Numbered from the stretch's first letter, positions 1-11,137 are shown. The stretch: 64,000 nt of DNA from Periplaneta americana (GCF_040183065.1 NC_091132.1:161842602-161906601); one strand, 5' to 3'. Notes: generated from the sequence alone by a model not told the origin. Translations and numbers: made by a program.

Positions 1-188
1 TTTTTATAGTTCCACCTTTGCTGTGGTTCTGCCGGAGAATCAGTTCCATTCCGAGGCTTATTGTTAGGTTTCGTAACAAGCTGTTCTTTACGGTGATGTG
101 TTGTTAGCCGTCATAATTAGGAACATTAAATCCAGATGTTTGATATGGGAGGGCATTTAGCACGTATGGGTGAATCCTGAGTATTAGT

Positions 189-353
189 TGTGAATCCAGA
201 GGGAAAAAACCTTTGGGGAGGCCGATACATAGATGGGAGAATAATATTAAAATGGATTTAAAGGAGGTGGGATATGATGGTAGAGACTGGATTAGTCTTG
301 GTCAGAAGAGGGATCTATGGTGGGCTTATGTGAGGGCGGCAGTGAACCACTGA
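189..353 (+). mobile_element. LINE fragment: C-terminal tail of a reverse transcriptase
   Basis: An open frame ending in TGA at 351-353 reads GKKPLGRPIHRWENN followed by IKMDLKEVGYDGRDW and a tail ending YVRAAVNH. Recalled similarity: this basic-then-acidic tail is the common C-terminus of insect LINE endonuclease/RT proteins (usual form RPRRRWEDNIKMDL). Only the last ~50 codons are visible; whether more lies to the left is outside the window. The stretch 354-726 holds nothing else recognisable apart from the pyrimidine tract and acceptor of the next exon. Confidence 0.6.
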
Positions 354-726
354 GTCCCTTAAATGCCATAAGTATGTTAGTTTTCGCACATTTTTCAGAT
401 GCATAATAATGTTAGAATTTTAGATTTGATATTGACATGTATTGATGTCCCAGAAGAGTGGAAACTTTTGCATGTATAAATAAATTTAGAACAAATGTTA
501 TAAAATATATATTGTTTTTTTTTATATTTATTGTATGGTACGTCATAAAGATTGATATTTTGACAACGTGATACAAGTGTATATAGAAGTAGGCTGCTAT
601 TACTATATCGATATAAGATGTCCAAGTACTTCACAAGTGTTTTGTGTTTTAATTAGAACTCTTCATGCATTTCATGAATCACTGAAACATTATTATGCTT
701 TACTTCCAAAATTGTTTTCTTCACAG

Positions 727-1492
727 CATTGCATTTACCCAAAACAATGGATTGTCAACTTACTACTACAGTTTTCTAGAAGATGATGGCCGACATGCAG
801 ACAAGCTGTACAAGTGTAGTGTTTGTGATATGTGTTTTACGCAATCGAAAAGTCTAAAACTTCATGAACGCGTGCACATAGTCGACAAGCCATTCAGTTG
901 CGACGTGTGTGGAAGGAAATTTTCACAAACTGCAAATTTGGAAAGCCATGCACGAATACACACCGGCTACAAACCGTTCATTTGCGATGTTTGTGGCAAA
1001 CTTTTCATGACATCGCAAAATCTGAAAAACCACCAACGTTCACATACAGGCGAGAAGCCATTCAAGTGTGATGTTTGCGAGAAACGTTTCTCGCGTTCCT
1101 ATGTTTTGCAAATCCACACACGAACACATTCAGCCGAGAAGCCTTTCAAGTGCGATGTTTGCGGGAAACGTTTCTCGAGTTCGAAGTATATGCAAACCCA
1201 CACACGAATCCATTCAGGCGAGAAACCTTTCAAGTGCGATGTTTGCGGGAAAGGTTTCATGAGTTTGCAATATCTGAACAGACACGAATGTACACATACA
1301 GGCGAGAAGCCATTCAAGTGCGATGTCTGTGGGAAGAATTTTGTGCATTTGAGTAATCTCAGATCCCATGCACGCTTTCACAGAGATAGGGTCAGGTTAC
1401 ACACAGACGGGGTGTCTCTAGCGCGGGAAGTTCGCATATTTGAGTTATCGAAGAAATCATGGAGACGTACACACCATCGGAAACACATATAA
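727..1492 (+). CDS. C2H2 zinc-finger protein, last exon (unit 1), 7 fingers
   Basis: Terminal exon of a C2H2 zinc-finger gene. The acceptor TTTTCTTCACAG ends at 726; the exon starts with one base that completes a split codon, the same phase as the finger exons at 22197 and 44682. Seven canonical fingers follow (CX2CX12HX3-4H) with TGEKPF-type linkers, FKCDVCGK being the commonest opening. A basic tail (SKKSWRRTHHRKHI) precedes the TAA. Probable role: sequence-specific DNA binding in the nucleus, inferred from the family. Upstream exons must lie left of the window. This array resembles the other units less than they resemble each other. A few finger-like scraps continue past the stop. Confidence 0.8.
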
Positions 1493-1556
1493 GTGCGGTG
1501 TGTGTGAGAAATGCGGCTCTGAGCCGTCATAATGTAATGTGATGTGAGACCCAAAG
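1493..1556 (+). pseudogene. Finger remnant after unit 1 stop
   Basis: Just past the stop the sequence still reads KCGVCEKCGSEPS in another frame, a decayed start of an eighth finger. The MITE nest begins immediately after. It suggests the array was once longer. Confidence 0.3.
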
Positions 1557-2785
1557 CACAGTTTAGTATGTACAGTGACGAAGGTTGAGTTGAGGTTGCT
1601 AGGAACAGTAGACTGTGCCGGTACTATTTCGCATTGTTTGTAATGAGGCGATAGTAGAGATCCTAGTGGTTAGCAACTATCCATGGATGTATATTTACCA
1701 CGCATTGAGCTTCGTGACTATATAGGGGAGAAATGGGTACAGTAAGACAGGAAGAATACTGATACATTTTTTATTAGATAGTAAATTTTGATGTTGAGAT
1801 GTTGGTGACAGTGGAGTTGTATGTTGTACGAGTAAAGTAGCAGTATTTTCGTACTCGCTTTGATTCTAGTTATAAGGGTGAGTGATGAAAAATAATTCGG
1901 AATTTTTCACTCTAGAAGTAAAATTTTGGCTTGTGTTTAATGAAAGTTATATTGTATATACAGATGAGATAGAAATATTAATGTTTTGTTACCTAATACT
2001 ATGGTATTTGAGATTATTATTGGCAAAGTTTCGTCTTTCATGTTTTAATTCTGAAGTGATGACGTAATTCTTAATCGAACTATGCGTAACGGGAACAGTG
2101 AGACATGCCATTGAAGGGTACACTGAGATGTCTCACTGTTACCATATACCAGTGATTTGCAAAAACAAACTAATTACATTACATTTACCAGTAACTAACA
2201 TTAAAAGTGAACATACTAGTAACCAATTTAGGAACTATAGCTTAAAATAATGGATACATTACATTTTAATGGTTTCATAAATAAAAATTATTCACAAAAT
2301 TTAAGAAAACGTTAATAAAGAATTAAATTAAATTGTTAGAATTAAAAGCTTTGTTGTCACCAAGAATTCATTTCATTTTTTCGCAAAATTTTGAAATGTC
2401 ATGGAAAATTCACTTTTCCAAATGTTCCAATGGTTTCGAAGTCAGACATCAAAATGATTCTAAATAAGCCTACAGAACACGTCAGACAGCAAGCATTCCT
2501 TTCTTTTGAAATCTAAATAATTTCAGTGTCCGTTAATAGACACAGTAGTGTCTCACTGCACCCTCCTGAATGGGAACAGTGAGACATTTGCATTTTTTTC
2601 GACAAACACGTATTGTGTATTATGTCCTTTATCTATTAAAATTTTTGTTTATGTATTATTGTACTCCATGTTTTAATATCTAATTCTGTTGCCCTTGATT
2701 TTAAAAATACTTGAATTATCACTTGCATAGATATGTATTAATATTTTGTGTCTCACTGTACCCACTACTCCCCTACTAGACTGCC
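1557..2785. mobile_element. MITE, family CACAGTCTAG, interrupted copy
   Basis: Left end CACAGTTTAGTATG matches the left TIR of copies at 11877, 34040, 57624 and 60028. The interior (GAGGCGATAGTAG, GTGGTTAGCAACTATCC) and the GCTTCGTGAC subterminal motif also match. The right TIR is split off by another element inserted at 1725-2773 and resumes as TACTAGACTG near 2775-2784. Confidence 0.6.
1725..2773. mobile_element. TIR element with GGGGAG ends and internal CAGTGAGACA repeats
   Basis: The ends are inverted repeats of about 26 bp: left GGGGAGAAATGGGTACAG, right ending TGTACCCACTACTCCCC. A TA flanks each side (1723-1724, 2774-2775), as for Tc1/mariner-type insertion. The subterminal motif GGGAACAGTGAGACA or its complement recurs inside (about 2090, 2130, 2548, 2572). 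No open frame of note. Probably non-autonomous. Inserted inside the older MITE. Confidence 0.6.
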
Positions 2786-2794
2786 CAAATGTAT

Positions 2795-2880
2795 CCGCCT
2801 TCAGGAAGTCTCAAAATCCTCTCACTCTTACACTCAGACGAGAAACCATTTTAACGCAAGATCGTAGGAAAGTGGCGGGG
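2795..2880 (+). pseudogene. Zinc-finger remnant beyond the MITE nest
   Basis: One frame reads SGSLKILSLLHSDEKPF and stops, followed by bases resembling the CDICGK codons in a shifted frame. This is the second half of a finger plus a linker. It lies in the same orientation as the unit 1 array and suggests the array once continued through the site now occupied by nested MITEs. Confidence 0.4.
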
Positions 2881-3809
2881 GTCTGGAATTATAAATTTAA
2901 TTTTCAACAACTATATTGCATTACTGTTTTATATGACTTTGATTTACCAGAAATTCAAGTCTTCGGAAGATTTCCGTCCGACTCAAATATTTTGATATGA
3001 TTTTGTTTTGTTTCGCTTTCATGAATTTTTAGACTCTTCGAATGCGTAAAACAAAATCAAGCTGCAGGTCATAAATAGAGGGGAAAGAAATTTCCGACAT
3101 ACGTTTTTAAAGAAATGCAGAATTCCAACGACGTATGTGATGTGAACTGTGTGTTTATGCAATGGATACGATGTCCGACAGTTAAGTTCGAGATCTTTCC
3201 ACCGTGCGCTTACGTAGGCAGGATTGTACACTCACCTCGGTAGGGTTTCATAACCTTGCTGTTTCAGTGTCTTACAGCTGTTTTCGTGTCGTGTAGGGGC
3301 GGAGCCTTCTTCGCTTACAAGCTGGAGCCATACGTCGGCAACAATGTAATTGTCAACTGGAGGCCTTCTTTCCAGAACACGTGTTGGTGCTAATGTCGAT
3401 TTTCAATGTAAATTAATGTTACAATATAAGTGTGTGTCGATGGAATTACGTTCGCGGTCGTACCAAACATTAATTGTTGATGTATTATAAACTAAGTGCG
3501 TGTTGGCGATAAAAACAAGACAGTAAATGAAAATATGGCTGCAGTCAGCCATTTTTTCGGTTATTATTAATGACAAAGTGATTGACAATTCTTTTAAATA
3601 TTAAATATTGTATAAACTACATTTTTATAGTCTTACTTGTGGTTTGTGTTGTATCAGAATTCTGGCCAAATTGTTGGGTCTCGTCTGCCATATCAATAAA
3701 GTTATGCCGTTCATTTTCAAGTTCATTGTAAACAGCTGTTTTGTGATCACATAAATGTTACAGTTTTGTTGAAGATTCGGAATACCTGCTATACGTCAGA
3801 ACTACCTAT
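2881..3809. other. Non-coding stretch, possible minus-strand first exon
   Basis: No protein-like frame. Around 3180-3400 the base composition is less AT-rich, and on the minus strand CCGAG/GTGAGT (donor near 3239) would end a GC-richer segment, as a non-coding first exon might. Weak; nothing else seen. Confidence 0.2.
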
Positions 3810-4288
3810 AATTTGTAGGTAATAGACTTAATTTGTCGGTTTTCAAGGTTTCTTTATTAATATTATTTATTTTGTAATAAATTAGTTATAAACATGTTTC
3901 TTTTCACTTCGTATTTATAGGATTTAAAGTGCACTGAGTTTATAATAATTGGCACATACAGTACTTAATAATTTGTAGGTAATAGACTCAATTTGTTGGT
4001 TTTAAAGGTTTCTTTATTAATATTATTGATTTTGTAATAAATTAGATATAAACATGTTTCTTTTCACTTCGTATTTATAGGATTTAAAGTGCACTGAGTT
4101 TATAATAATTGGCACATACAGTACTTAATAATTTGTAGGTAATAGACTCAATTTGTTGGTTTTAAAGGTTTCTTTATTAATATTATTTATTTTGCAATAA
4201 ATTAGTTATAAACATGTTTCTTTTCACTTCGTATTTACAGGATTTAAAGTGCACTGAGTTTACACTAATTGGCACATACTTAATAGAT
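3810..4288. repeat. Tandem repeat, three copies of a 160-bp unit
   Basis: The unit starts AATTTGTAGGTAATAGACT at 3810, 3970 and 4130, an exact 160-bp spacing. Copies differ by a few substitutions; the third is frayed at its end. AT-rich with no coding content. 4289-4779 is AT-rich sequence with nothing recognised. Confidence 0.9.
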
Positions 4289-5537
4289 AATGATGTGTTT
4301 TGTTACGTATTATGTTGGAGGTATTTTTCTTCATTTTTTCATAGATTTTTATACTTGGCCTAACTGTATTTACATCCTCATACTTTATTATACCGTAATA
4401 TGTCAATATTTTCCTCTGTTTACATTTTTTATTTTATTTGCATAATTTACACTCTTAGCTTGTTTTCTGTAGTTATATTTATTTAAAATTATACCGTATT
4501 TTAAAAAGTTTATAACAAATAATTTAGGATAACAGTATTGTTGTGGTGACTGGCCAGGTACAAGCTAAAACTGGCCTTCTGGGCATCTGAAATATTTATA
4601 GATAAGCACGACAGATAATCACATGAAATTAAAATGTATAAGATATCCTAGACCTTTCATGTCGGAGGTAAACAACATAAAGCGGCAAAACATTGTCAAT
4701 TTACTAGCCACATACTAGTTAATTGATTGAATTAGGGTATTGCGAATGTACGTCGTTATTTTATTCATTTTTGGTACAAGTAACATTTCTTTAAGTATTT
4801 ATTTATTTTGCCTTGTACCATCAATAAAAAACACGAATGCTTTTAATTTTTTAAAGTTATAATTGGCTGTATGCAAGTACTTACGCGGTATTCTGGAACT
4901 CAAAATACCATTTCGGATTCCGTAATAAATTACTACCAAGTCAAACTTTGCGAGGTTATCCTCTGTATCATGTGCAAAGCTTTTATTAGGCCTTACCTGT
5001 TCCATGCAGCCGTTTTTAAGACGTTGCTCGTGATATTATAATCGTATGCCTTGTCTGCCCTGCCTCTGAAAAATATATTGTCTTACGATGACTCCACTTG
5101 GCCAGAATTCCGGTTGTTCCATCAGGTCTCTTAGTTCGAATGGGATGCCCTCTCTTAAGGCTTTGTTTATTCCTTTTACATTTAGTTCTTCGCATTCTAT
5201 TGTTCCACTTCATTTCCTTCTAGATATTTGGTTAGGCCTTCTTTGTCGACGCATTGGTGTAGACGTCCCACGTATAGCCATGCTGTTTTATCTGCAGCTC
5301 TTACGGGTATATTTCCTGGCTCCCTAGTGCCAGTGATCTGGGTGCTTTCCCTGGGTTTCTTCCTCTTCACCACCTTGCTTGGCTCTCGGAACTTGAGTGT
5401 TCGTCCTCTGCTTCAATTCTTTCTTCTTTCCTCTCATCTACTGGTTCGGTTCTTTCGTTCTGTGGGGTGCCTTCTGAGACTCTTTCGTTTCCTTGCTTAG
5501 TTAGTAGGTTGAGGGCTTTTTGTTTTATTGCTGATGG

Positions 5538-6735
5538 TCTTGGTATTGTATTGTATTGTATTTATTAACATTCCATGGTATTCATACATGCTTACAGCTA
5601 GAATATGGAACAAGTCAAAAAACTTAATACTATTATAAAATCTTAATTTATAGTCACAGTCTAGATGAAATATATATAGACGAGATTTACAATATAGTCT
5701 ACTAGTACAACACATAGTTTTAGTATCAATTTCATGAAGTGTTACTGAATGTCATGAATTCACCTACAGAATAGAAGGCGTGAGAAATTAGGTACTTCTT
5801 TAATTTGGCCCTAAATAATTTTATGTTTTGAGTTTCATTTTTTATATCGACAGGGAGGCTATTAAAAATTTTTACTGCCATATAACACACTCCTTTTTGA
5901 TAGCACGATAGACTTGCCGATGGAGTATGAAAGTCATTTTTTTGACGTGTATTTATGCTATGAACTGTTGAATTAGTTACAAAGTTTTCACGATTACATA
6001 CGAGGAAGACTATTAATGAAAAGATATACTGACAAGCCATAAGGCATTATTTGTAGTTTTTTGAAAATAGTCCTACACGATTCCCTAGATTTGGCACCTA
6101 CTATTATTCTAATTACTCTTTTTTGTAATAGAAATATATTGTTACTCTCTGTGGAATTTCCCCAGAATATTATTCCAAAACTCATTACCGAGTGGAAGTA
6201 TGCAAAGTATATTGTTTTTAAGGTTTTGATATTTACTATCTTTTGCATAGATCTAATAGCAAAACAAGCTGAATTTAGTTTGAGGGTAATTTCTTTAATA
6301 TGATTTTTCCAATTTAACACATTATCGATTTTTAAGCCAAGAAATTTGGTTGTTGTTGTTTCTAATAGGGATCTATTGTTAATTATTGCGCTAGAAATTT
6401 GCGACGTTGAATTTGGACAGGATTTATATTGAATTATTTTAGTTTTGTTACAATTTAATACTAATTTATTGACTGAGAACCAGTCACATATTTTGAAGAG
6501 AATTTCCTCTGTTGAAGATTGGAATGTGTTGGAGTTATTGGCTGTAATTACTATACTTGTGTCATCTGCAAATAATATGGGATGACCTACATCTTTTATA
6601 AGGGGGGCAAGATCATTTATAAACACTAGAGAAAATAGGGGACCTAATATTGATCCTTGAGGAATTCCATTATTAATAGTTCCCCATGTCGATGTAGATT
6701 TCATAGTTGTATTGATTTCAACTTTCTGTAGGTGC
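5538..6735 (-). mobile_element. 5'-truncated LINE inserted in the older LINE
   Basis: Minus-strand RT half: GIPQGSILGPL (RT motif 4) and ILFADDTS (catalytic FADD), then the thumb region and a C-terminal tail ending near 5735. The 3' end is a (TATTG)n-like tail on the + strand at 5541-5560. The same 3' end recurs at 52346-53288, which confirms the limit on that side. The 5' junction near 6735 is placed where ORF1 coiled-coil codons give way to RT codons. Confidence 0.65.
5732..6705 (-). pseudogene. Reverse transcriptase fragment (LINE), frame-shifted
   Basis: C-terminal half of a LINE reverse transcriptase. 6705-5994 carries motif 4 (NNGIPQGSILGPL), motif 5 (FADDTS) and the following FLGLKI and HSVMSFGIIFWGN segments. 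The last ~90 residues (TVHSINTRQKNDFHTP ... FNSLPVDIKN ... FRAKLKKYLIS) are in a second frame, overlapping around 5994-6040, so at least one frameshift separates them. The N-terminal RT motifs and the endonuclease are absent. Confidence 0.65.
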
Positions 6736-8737
6736 TCTTGTAGTTGCTGACGTAGATTTGTTTTTATTTCCTCTCTGAGCATGTTTTCTATGCCGGACTT
6801 AATGTCGTCCATGAAAGCTTCCATTTGGGTTTTTAGTTTCCCTATAAGCTTGGTTTCTGTTTTGGCTGTGTTCAGTACTTTGCATTCGCAATCTTAACAT
6901 AACCATGTGAGTCTGAAATTTCTCCTCTTTACTATGTCGAACTCGCCTCTCGTGAGCCCGCTGCACTCGAAGTGCTGCCATCTCTCGCAGTTTTCGCATT
7001 GTGTTGCGTTATCGTTGTTGTTGACAGTCTTCTGCAAACGTCGCACAGTGGTCCAGATCGCTAAAAAGCCGGACAAAAGTCATTTTTCGAACTTCATATT
7101 AAAAACACAAAATTACCTCAATAATAATCCTCAATAGTCATTCTGATAAGACCATATGTTTTTCGGAGAATACTTGAAAGCTTCTGGTCAATACTTACGG
7201 ACAAAAGTGACACAAATCTTTCCTGATTAATTCTGCATTTTTATAAGTGATTTCTGAACATTTTGTCTGACTTAATTATGCAAAGTAAAATGCTAAGTAT
7301 ATTTTTGTGAATGCGTTGTGGTCTTATGTATTAGGAATAATTACAGTTTTCAGTATTTTTTTTTCTAAATACTGATAATAAATCAAGTTTCTATTGCTCG
7401 TGTTTTGGGGGAAAAAAACAAAATTATTTTAGAGTTTTAAACAAATGCGCCTAAGTGTACATAGTGAAACTTACATATCTATATTGGTAGATATATGTAA
7501 GTTTGTCACTGAAGGTTTCATCTGCAACACCCTACAACACTGCGAATTATGACCTCTAAATCATATCCATGCGCCAGGTCCGTCAACACGTACCGCGCCA
7601 TAAGCACTTACCGAGAGTTATGTTTGATTACTTAAAGACTGAGGAGTGATTTGTTGGAAGTAAACAACAAAGGCCCTTAATTTTTTCTATATCCAGAGGC
7701 CTTCTGTCGGTTTTAGGTCAATATATAATGTGTGCATAATGTAGTGTGTAAAAATGAATTTACGTGTTAGTTGAGAAGATATTTACGCGAAAATTAAAGA
7801 AAATGGTAATAAGACTCTTGTGCAACATGAAGAATATGTTGTGCAGTATATAAAGAACAAACGTGAATTAAATTCGGACAGTCACAGCACAAAGTCACTA
7901 GAAAGTGTATTAAGAATGTGGTTTTATCTTCAATATTATCAGCATTAGAACAAAATTAGTCACTGCAGTGAAAGCACGTATCTTCGTTAAAATTCAGACT
8001 GATTATAACAAGAAATTTAGTTACTATTTACAGACATTTTTCTACTTATTCTTCTAACAAGTGTTACCAATGATAGAAAGTATAGAAATTTTTGAAAATG
8101 TCAATACTGTATGCCACCCAAGTACATAAAATTCTTGTTCATATCTGTAATTGTGCAGACAATTCAATTATTCTACCGGTTGCAGAATTATTAGAATATG
8201 CCATTGAGTCTAGAAACTAAGATGTGACAAAATTTCGAGAAAGTTTTATTTGAAGAATTTCAAAACGAGACGACAATTTTAGGCCTCTTTAGCAGGTTAA
8301 TGTTAATTTCTGGCCATTCATTTCTAGTTTGAATAAACTACCAAAGGAAAATAAAAATTAAATGTATCTTCGGAAGTGCTTGGTCTTTGATAATGTCCGA
8401 AGAAGAGAAGGGGGGAAGAAGACGACGAATTTGAAACATCAGCTTGCGGGGACGAGTGACAGTTTGGAGATCTAAGTTCTTCTTGAAATTCTTTACTTTA
8501 TCTCGTAAGAATATTTTGTCTTCCTTTTTTTAAATCCGAATCACTCTTGGTGTTTGAATTGCGACCTTCAAACAGTTCTGTATTTCAACTTGTCTGCATT
8601 TACAACAATGAAACTACTCAGTGCATCCAAGGCATTCTTCTCAGATGCAAATGCTCAACACCTTCGTAAACAGCAAAATACATACTTTATTTCTGCTTAG
8701 CCATAAACTTCACAACAAAATATATAAAAATGTAGAT

Positions 8738-8956
8738 AAAATAAAAAATAAATTATGGTTTATTTGACGCTCGCAACTGCAGAGGTTATATCAGCGTCGC
8801 CGGTGTGCCGGAATTTTGTCCCGCAGGAGTTCTTTTACATGCCAGTAAATCTACTGACATGAGCCCGTCGCATTTAAACACACTTAAATAACATCGGCCG
8901 GGATCGAACCCCCATCCTCGAGCACAGAAGGCCAGCGCAACGCTACCGAGGACGAC
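8738..8956 (-). mobile_element. tRNA-derived SINE, type B
   Basis: On the minus strand the box-B-like GGGTTCGATCCCGG lies near the head; the body matches the copy at 58391-58631 (CGACGCTCGCAACTGCAG on the + strand). A perfect 14-bp TSD, ATAAAAATGTAGAT, flanks it at 8724-8737 and 8957-8970, next to an A/T-rich tail. Confidence 0.8.
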
Positions 8957-9055
8957 ATAAAAATGTAGATATTCTGATATAATTTAGCACAATAATGTAA
9001 TGGAATTTACAAGTGTGCAAGTTCATACAAGTTATATTACCACTAGTATTGAATG

Positions 9056-9308
9056 GTCCACACTTGTGGAGTAACGGTCAGCGCGTCTGGCCGCGAAACC
9101 AGGTGGCCCGGGTTCGAATCCCGGTCGGGGCAAGTTACCTGGTTGAGGTTTTTTCCGGGGTTTTCCCTCAACCCAATACGATCAAATGCTGGGTAACTTT
9201 CGATGCTGGACCCCGGACTCATTTCACCGGCATTATCACCTTCATTTCATTCAGACGCCAAATAACCTAGACGTTGATACAGCGTCGTAAAATAACCCAA
9301 TAAAAAAA
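9056..9308 (+). mobile_element. tRNA-derived SINE, type A
   Basis: The tRNA-like head has box A (GTGGAGTAACGGTCAGCG) and box B (GGGTTCGAATCCCGG). The body contains TTTTTTCCGGGGTTTTCCC and CAGCGTCGTAAAATAACC and ends in an A tail. Perfect 11-bp TSD AGTATTGAATG at 9045-9055 and 9309-9319. Other copies: 18869, 28705, 56125. Confidence 0.85.
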
Positions 9309-9835
9309 AGTATTGAATGATACGTAACATTTTGGACACCCCTACAAAATTACGAAAATATTAACGGATTATATATATTATTTATGTTATTAAATGAAAG
9401 AATGTACTCACCCACAAAAATACAATCCTCAATTGAATTTTTATTATAACTTATACAGGTTACACATAATTTTAAGCTTGTCGATTACATAACTTACGTA
9501 ACATTTCAACCCTTATATTAGGGGTTGCTGATGAACTCGTGTACATAAAATGAGTATAATTATTACATTTATCGAGTTTTGCAATAAAATAACACGAGTG
9601 TGATAAAAATATCTAATTTGGCCCTTATTACTGAACGCATAATTATCTCACCCCTCAAGCGGGGTACATATTCATTTTCAAATGTCATTAAAATTTTCAC
9701 ACGTTAGATACATTTTATTAGTAATAAGTTTACCAAATTTCAAGTTAAATGACCACTTGAAACAGAGTTATTACTTTTGTCCGGGTTTTAAGCGATTCGG
9801 GCCACTGTGCGTCGCACTGATCATCCACTGTTGGT

Positions 9836-10681
9836 TTATTTAGATTGTGGGAAAAATCTCAGTTCTGCTGAAAATCAAGTTGAAGTGTCTGACGACAACA
9901 CAGCTCCTGTCACAGCTTCTTTGATTACTTCATCCTGAACAAACTGTTTAAAATCAACGAGTTTAAAGAGAATTCCCTCTTTTTAACTCTTTGGTTAAAA
10001 TAATGAAGTTGGAACCGGTTCTAACGAGATTATAATCTTGTAAGCAACGGTTGGAACTATGCAGGTTGATATTTGAAGGAGGGTTATAACTACGTTAATT
10101 TATGTTTCATATAGGTAAGTTTACTGTTAAATTATATTGTATTCTATATAATTGTAAGTTATATGATCTGATCTTCACAAATGGAGTTCGAGCGATAAAA
10201 AGCTTGAACTTTTGAATTAAAGAGCATCCACACATGCTTTCGAATCCGTCTGTTCTTTGTAGGGATAAATTTCAGAACACGGATTCCTTCCTTTCCCGCT
10301 TACTTCAAAATTTTAACCTTGTGCACACAAAATAAATTATTGGCGTTGAAAAGTGCCTTTTCGTAAGCATGATGATGCGCATTTGATAAACGCAGACAAA
10401 TCTCTGCTCTTTTTAATATTTTAAGATATAATTGTCAGTGAGAATCCGTATACTGAAATTTTCCCCTTACACAACCTCAGTCTTCAATTTTCCGGCGTTG
10501 TCTGGGAAATACTGTAAAAGTGCATCTACACGGTTCAACTTTAATAATTCAAATAACGAATGCAAGCGTGAACGAAACGCATTCAATTGTCCCTATCTTT
10601 TTCCAGTTAAAATGTCAGGGCATACGGCAATTGAAAGCTACACACGCCGGTGGGCAGCCTGTGCGTATTTTGTTCAATAGT
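9836..10681. other. 5' flank of zinc-finger unit 2
   Basis: Non-coding sequence homologous to the starts of units 3 (from ~25770) and 4 (from ~50905): TTTATTTAGATTGTGGGAAAA, then ATGATCTGATC and TTGAATTAAAGAGCATCCA. The conservation marks it as part of the duplicated block and a possible promoter region. No protein frame. Confidence 0.45.
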
Positions 10682-10976
10682 CGCTGCGGCCGGGTAGCTC
10701 AGTTGGTAGAGCAGCTGGCTACGGACTGGAAGGTCCGGGGTTCGATCCCAGGTGGTGACAGGATTTTTTCTCGTTGCCAAACTTTCAGAACGGCCCCGAG
10801 GTTCACTCAGCCTCCTATAAAATTGAGTACCGGGTCTTTCCCGGGGGTAAAAGGCGGTCAGAGCGTGGTGCCGACCACACTACCTCATTCTAGTGCCGAG
10901 GTCATGGAAAGCATGGGGCTCTACCTCCATGCCCCCCCCCAAGTGCCTTCATGGCATGTTACGGGTATACCTACCT
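10682..10976 (+). mobile_element. tRNA-derived SINE, type C
   Basis: The head GGGTAGCTCAGTTGGTAGAG fits box A, and GGGGTTCGATCCCAGG fits box B. The body (CGGTCAGAGCGTGGTGCC ... CATGCCCCCCCCC) is unlike SINE types A and B. Units 3 and 4 have the uninterrupted target (TAGTAGCTTGTAGCGAG), so the insertion is unit 2-specific. TSD short, probably TAGT. Confidence 0.7.
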
Positions 10977-11008
10977 TAGTAGCTCGTAGCGAGCACTGAT
11001 TGTTTTAG

Positions 11009-11137
11009 ATGGCCGAGAATAAATTGAAAATTCTTTTCTTTGGAGGTGTTCGACCTTTTAAGCTGAAAATGGCTGCAAATGTGATTAGCTTTATTGAAGA
11101 TTATCGCAAATACGAGTGCCTATGGAGTGTTCAATGA
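11009..11137 (+). pseudogene. Small ORF, MADF-like start, upstream of unit 2
   Basis: A 42-codon frame from ATG 11009 (MAENKLKILFF ... VISFIEDYRKYECLWSVQ). FIEDYRKYECLWSV resembles the first helix of MADF (Adf-1-type) DNA-binding domains. Shifting one base at the stop gives VFNDKFENE, the usual continuation, so a shared 1-nt change truncates it. The same ORF sits upstream of units 3 and 4. Relic MADF exon or a conserved leader ORF; not resolved. Confidence 0.4.

Larger units (their letters stand above)
7046..9807. mobile_element. 2.8-kb TIR element, hAT-like ends, with two SINEs inside
   Basis: Left end CAGTGGTCCAGATCGCT, then AAAAAGCCGGACAAAAGT. The right end read in reverse is CAGTGGCCCGAATCGCT, then TAAAACCCGGACAAAAGT: about 38 bp of TIR with few mismatches. 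Flanks ACGTCGCA (7038-7045) and GCGTCGCA (9809-9816) look like an 8-bp TSD. The interior has no long frame. 7101-8737 holds only AT-rich sequence and a small hairpin at 7463-7510. Inserted within the PHD finger codons of the LINE. Confidence 0.6.
4780..9828 (-). mobile_element. LINE (ORF1 with PHD-like finger, start of ORF2), broken by two insertions
   Basis: Read on the minus strand from 9828 downward. VDDQCDVCRRL at ~9825-9808 continues after a TIR insertion as TQCENCERWQHFECSG at ~7000-6950, a PHD-like C-x2-C finger typical of CR1/Jockey-type ORF1. Next is a coiled-coil-like helix (IENMLREEIKTNLRQQLQ, ~6790-6735), then a second LINE, then the ORF1 C-terminus (KTAWLYVGRLHQCV, REGIPFELRDL, EFWPSGVIVRQY, ~5480-5050). 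A decayed APE-endonuclease start (KTAAWNR, HDTEDNLAKFDLVV) occupies ~5030-4880. Several frame breaks; not functional. The left limit is uncertain. Confidence 0.6.

Noticed and set aside
5088-5500. Plus-strand frames over 5088-5500
   Set aside because: The minus strand here encodes a LINE ORF1 C-terminus; the plus frames lack any domain.
7463-7510. Hairpin AGTGAAACTTACATATCTA with complement
   Set aside because: Arms of ~20 bp with a short loop could be a miRNA precursor, but it is inside a TIR element, has bulges and nothing else supports it.
9013-9270. Frame with WSNGQRVWPRNQVARVRIP
   Set aside because: Translation of the SINE A tRNA head, seen again at 28683 and 55905.
10520-10999. 159-codon frame
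   Set aside because: It runs through SINE type C (tRNA head and body); not a host protein.
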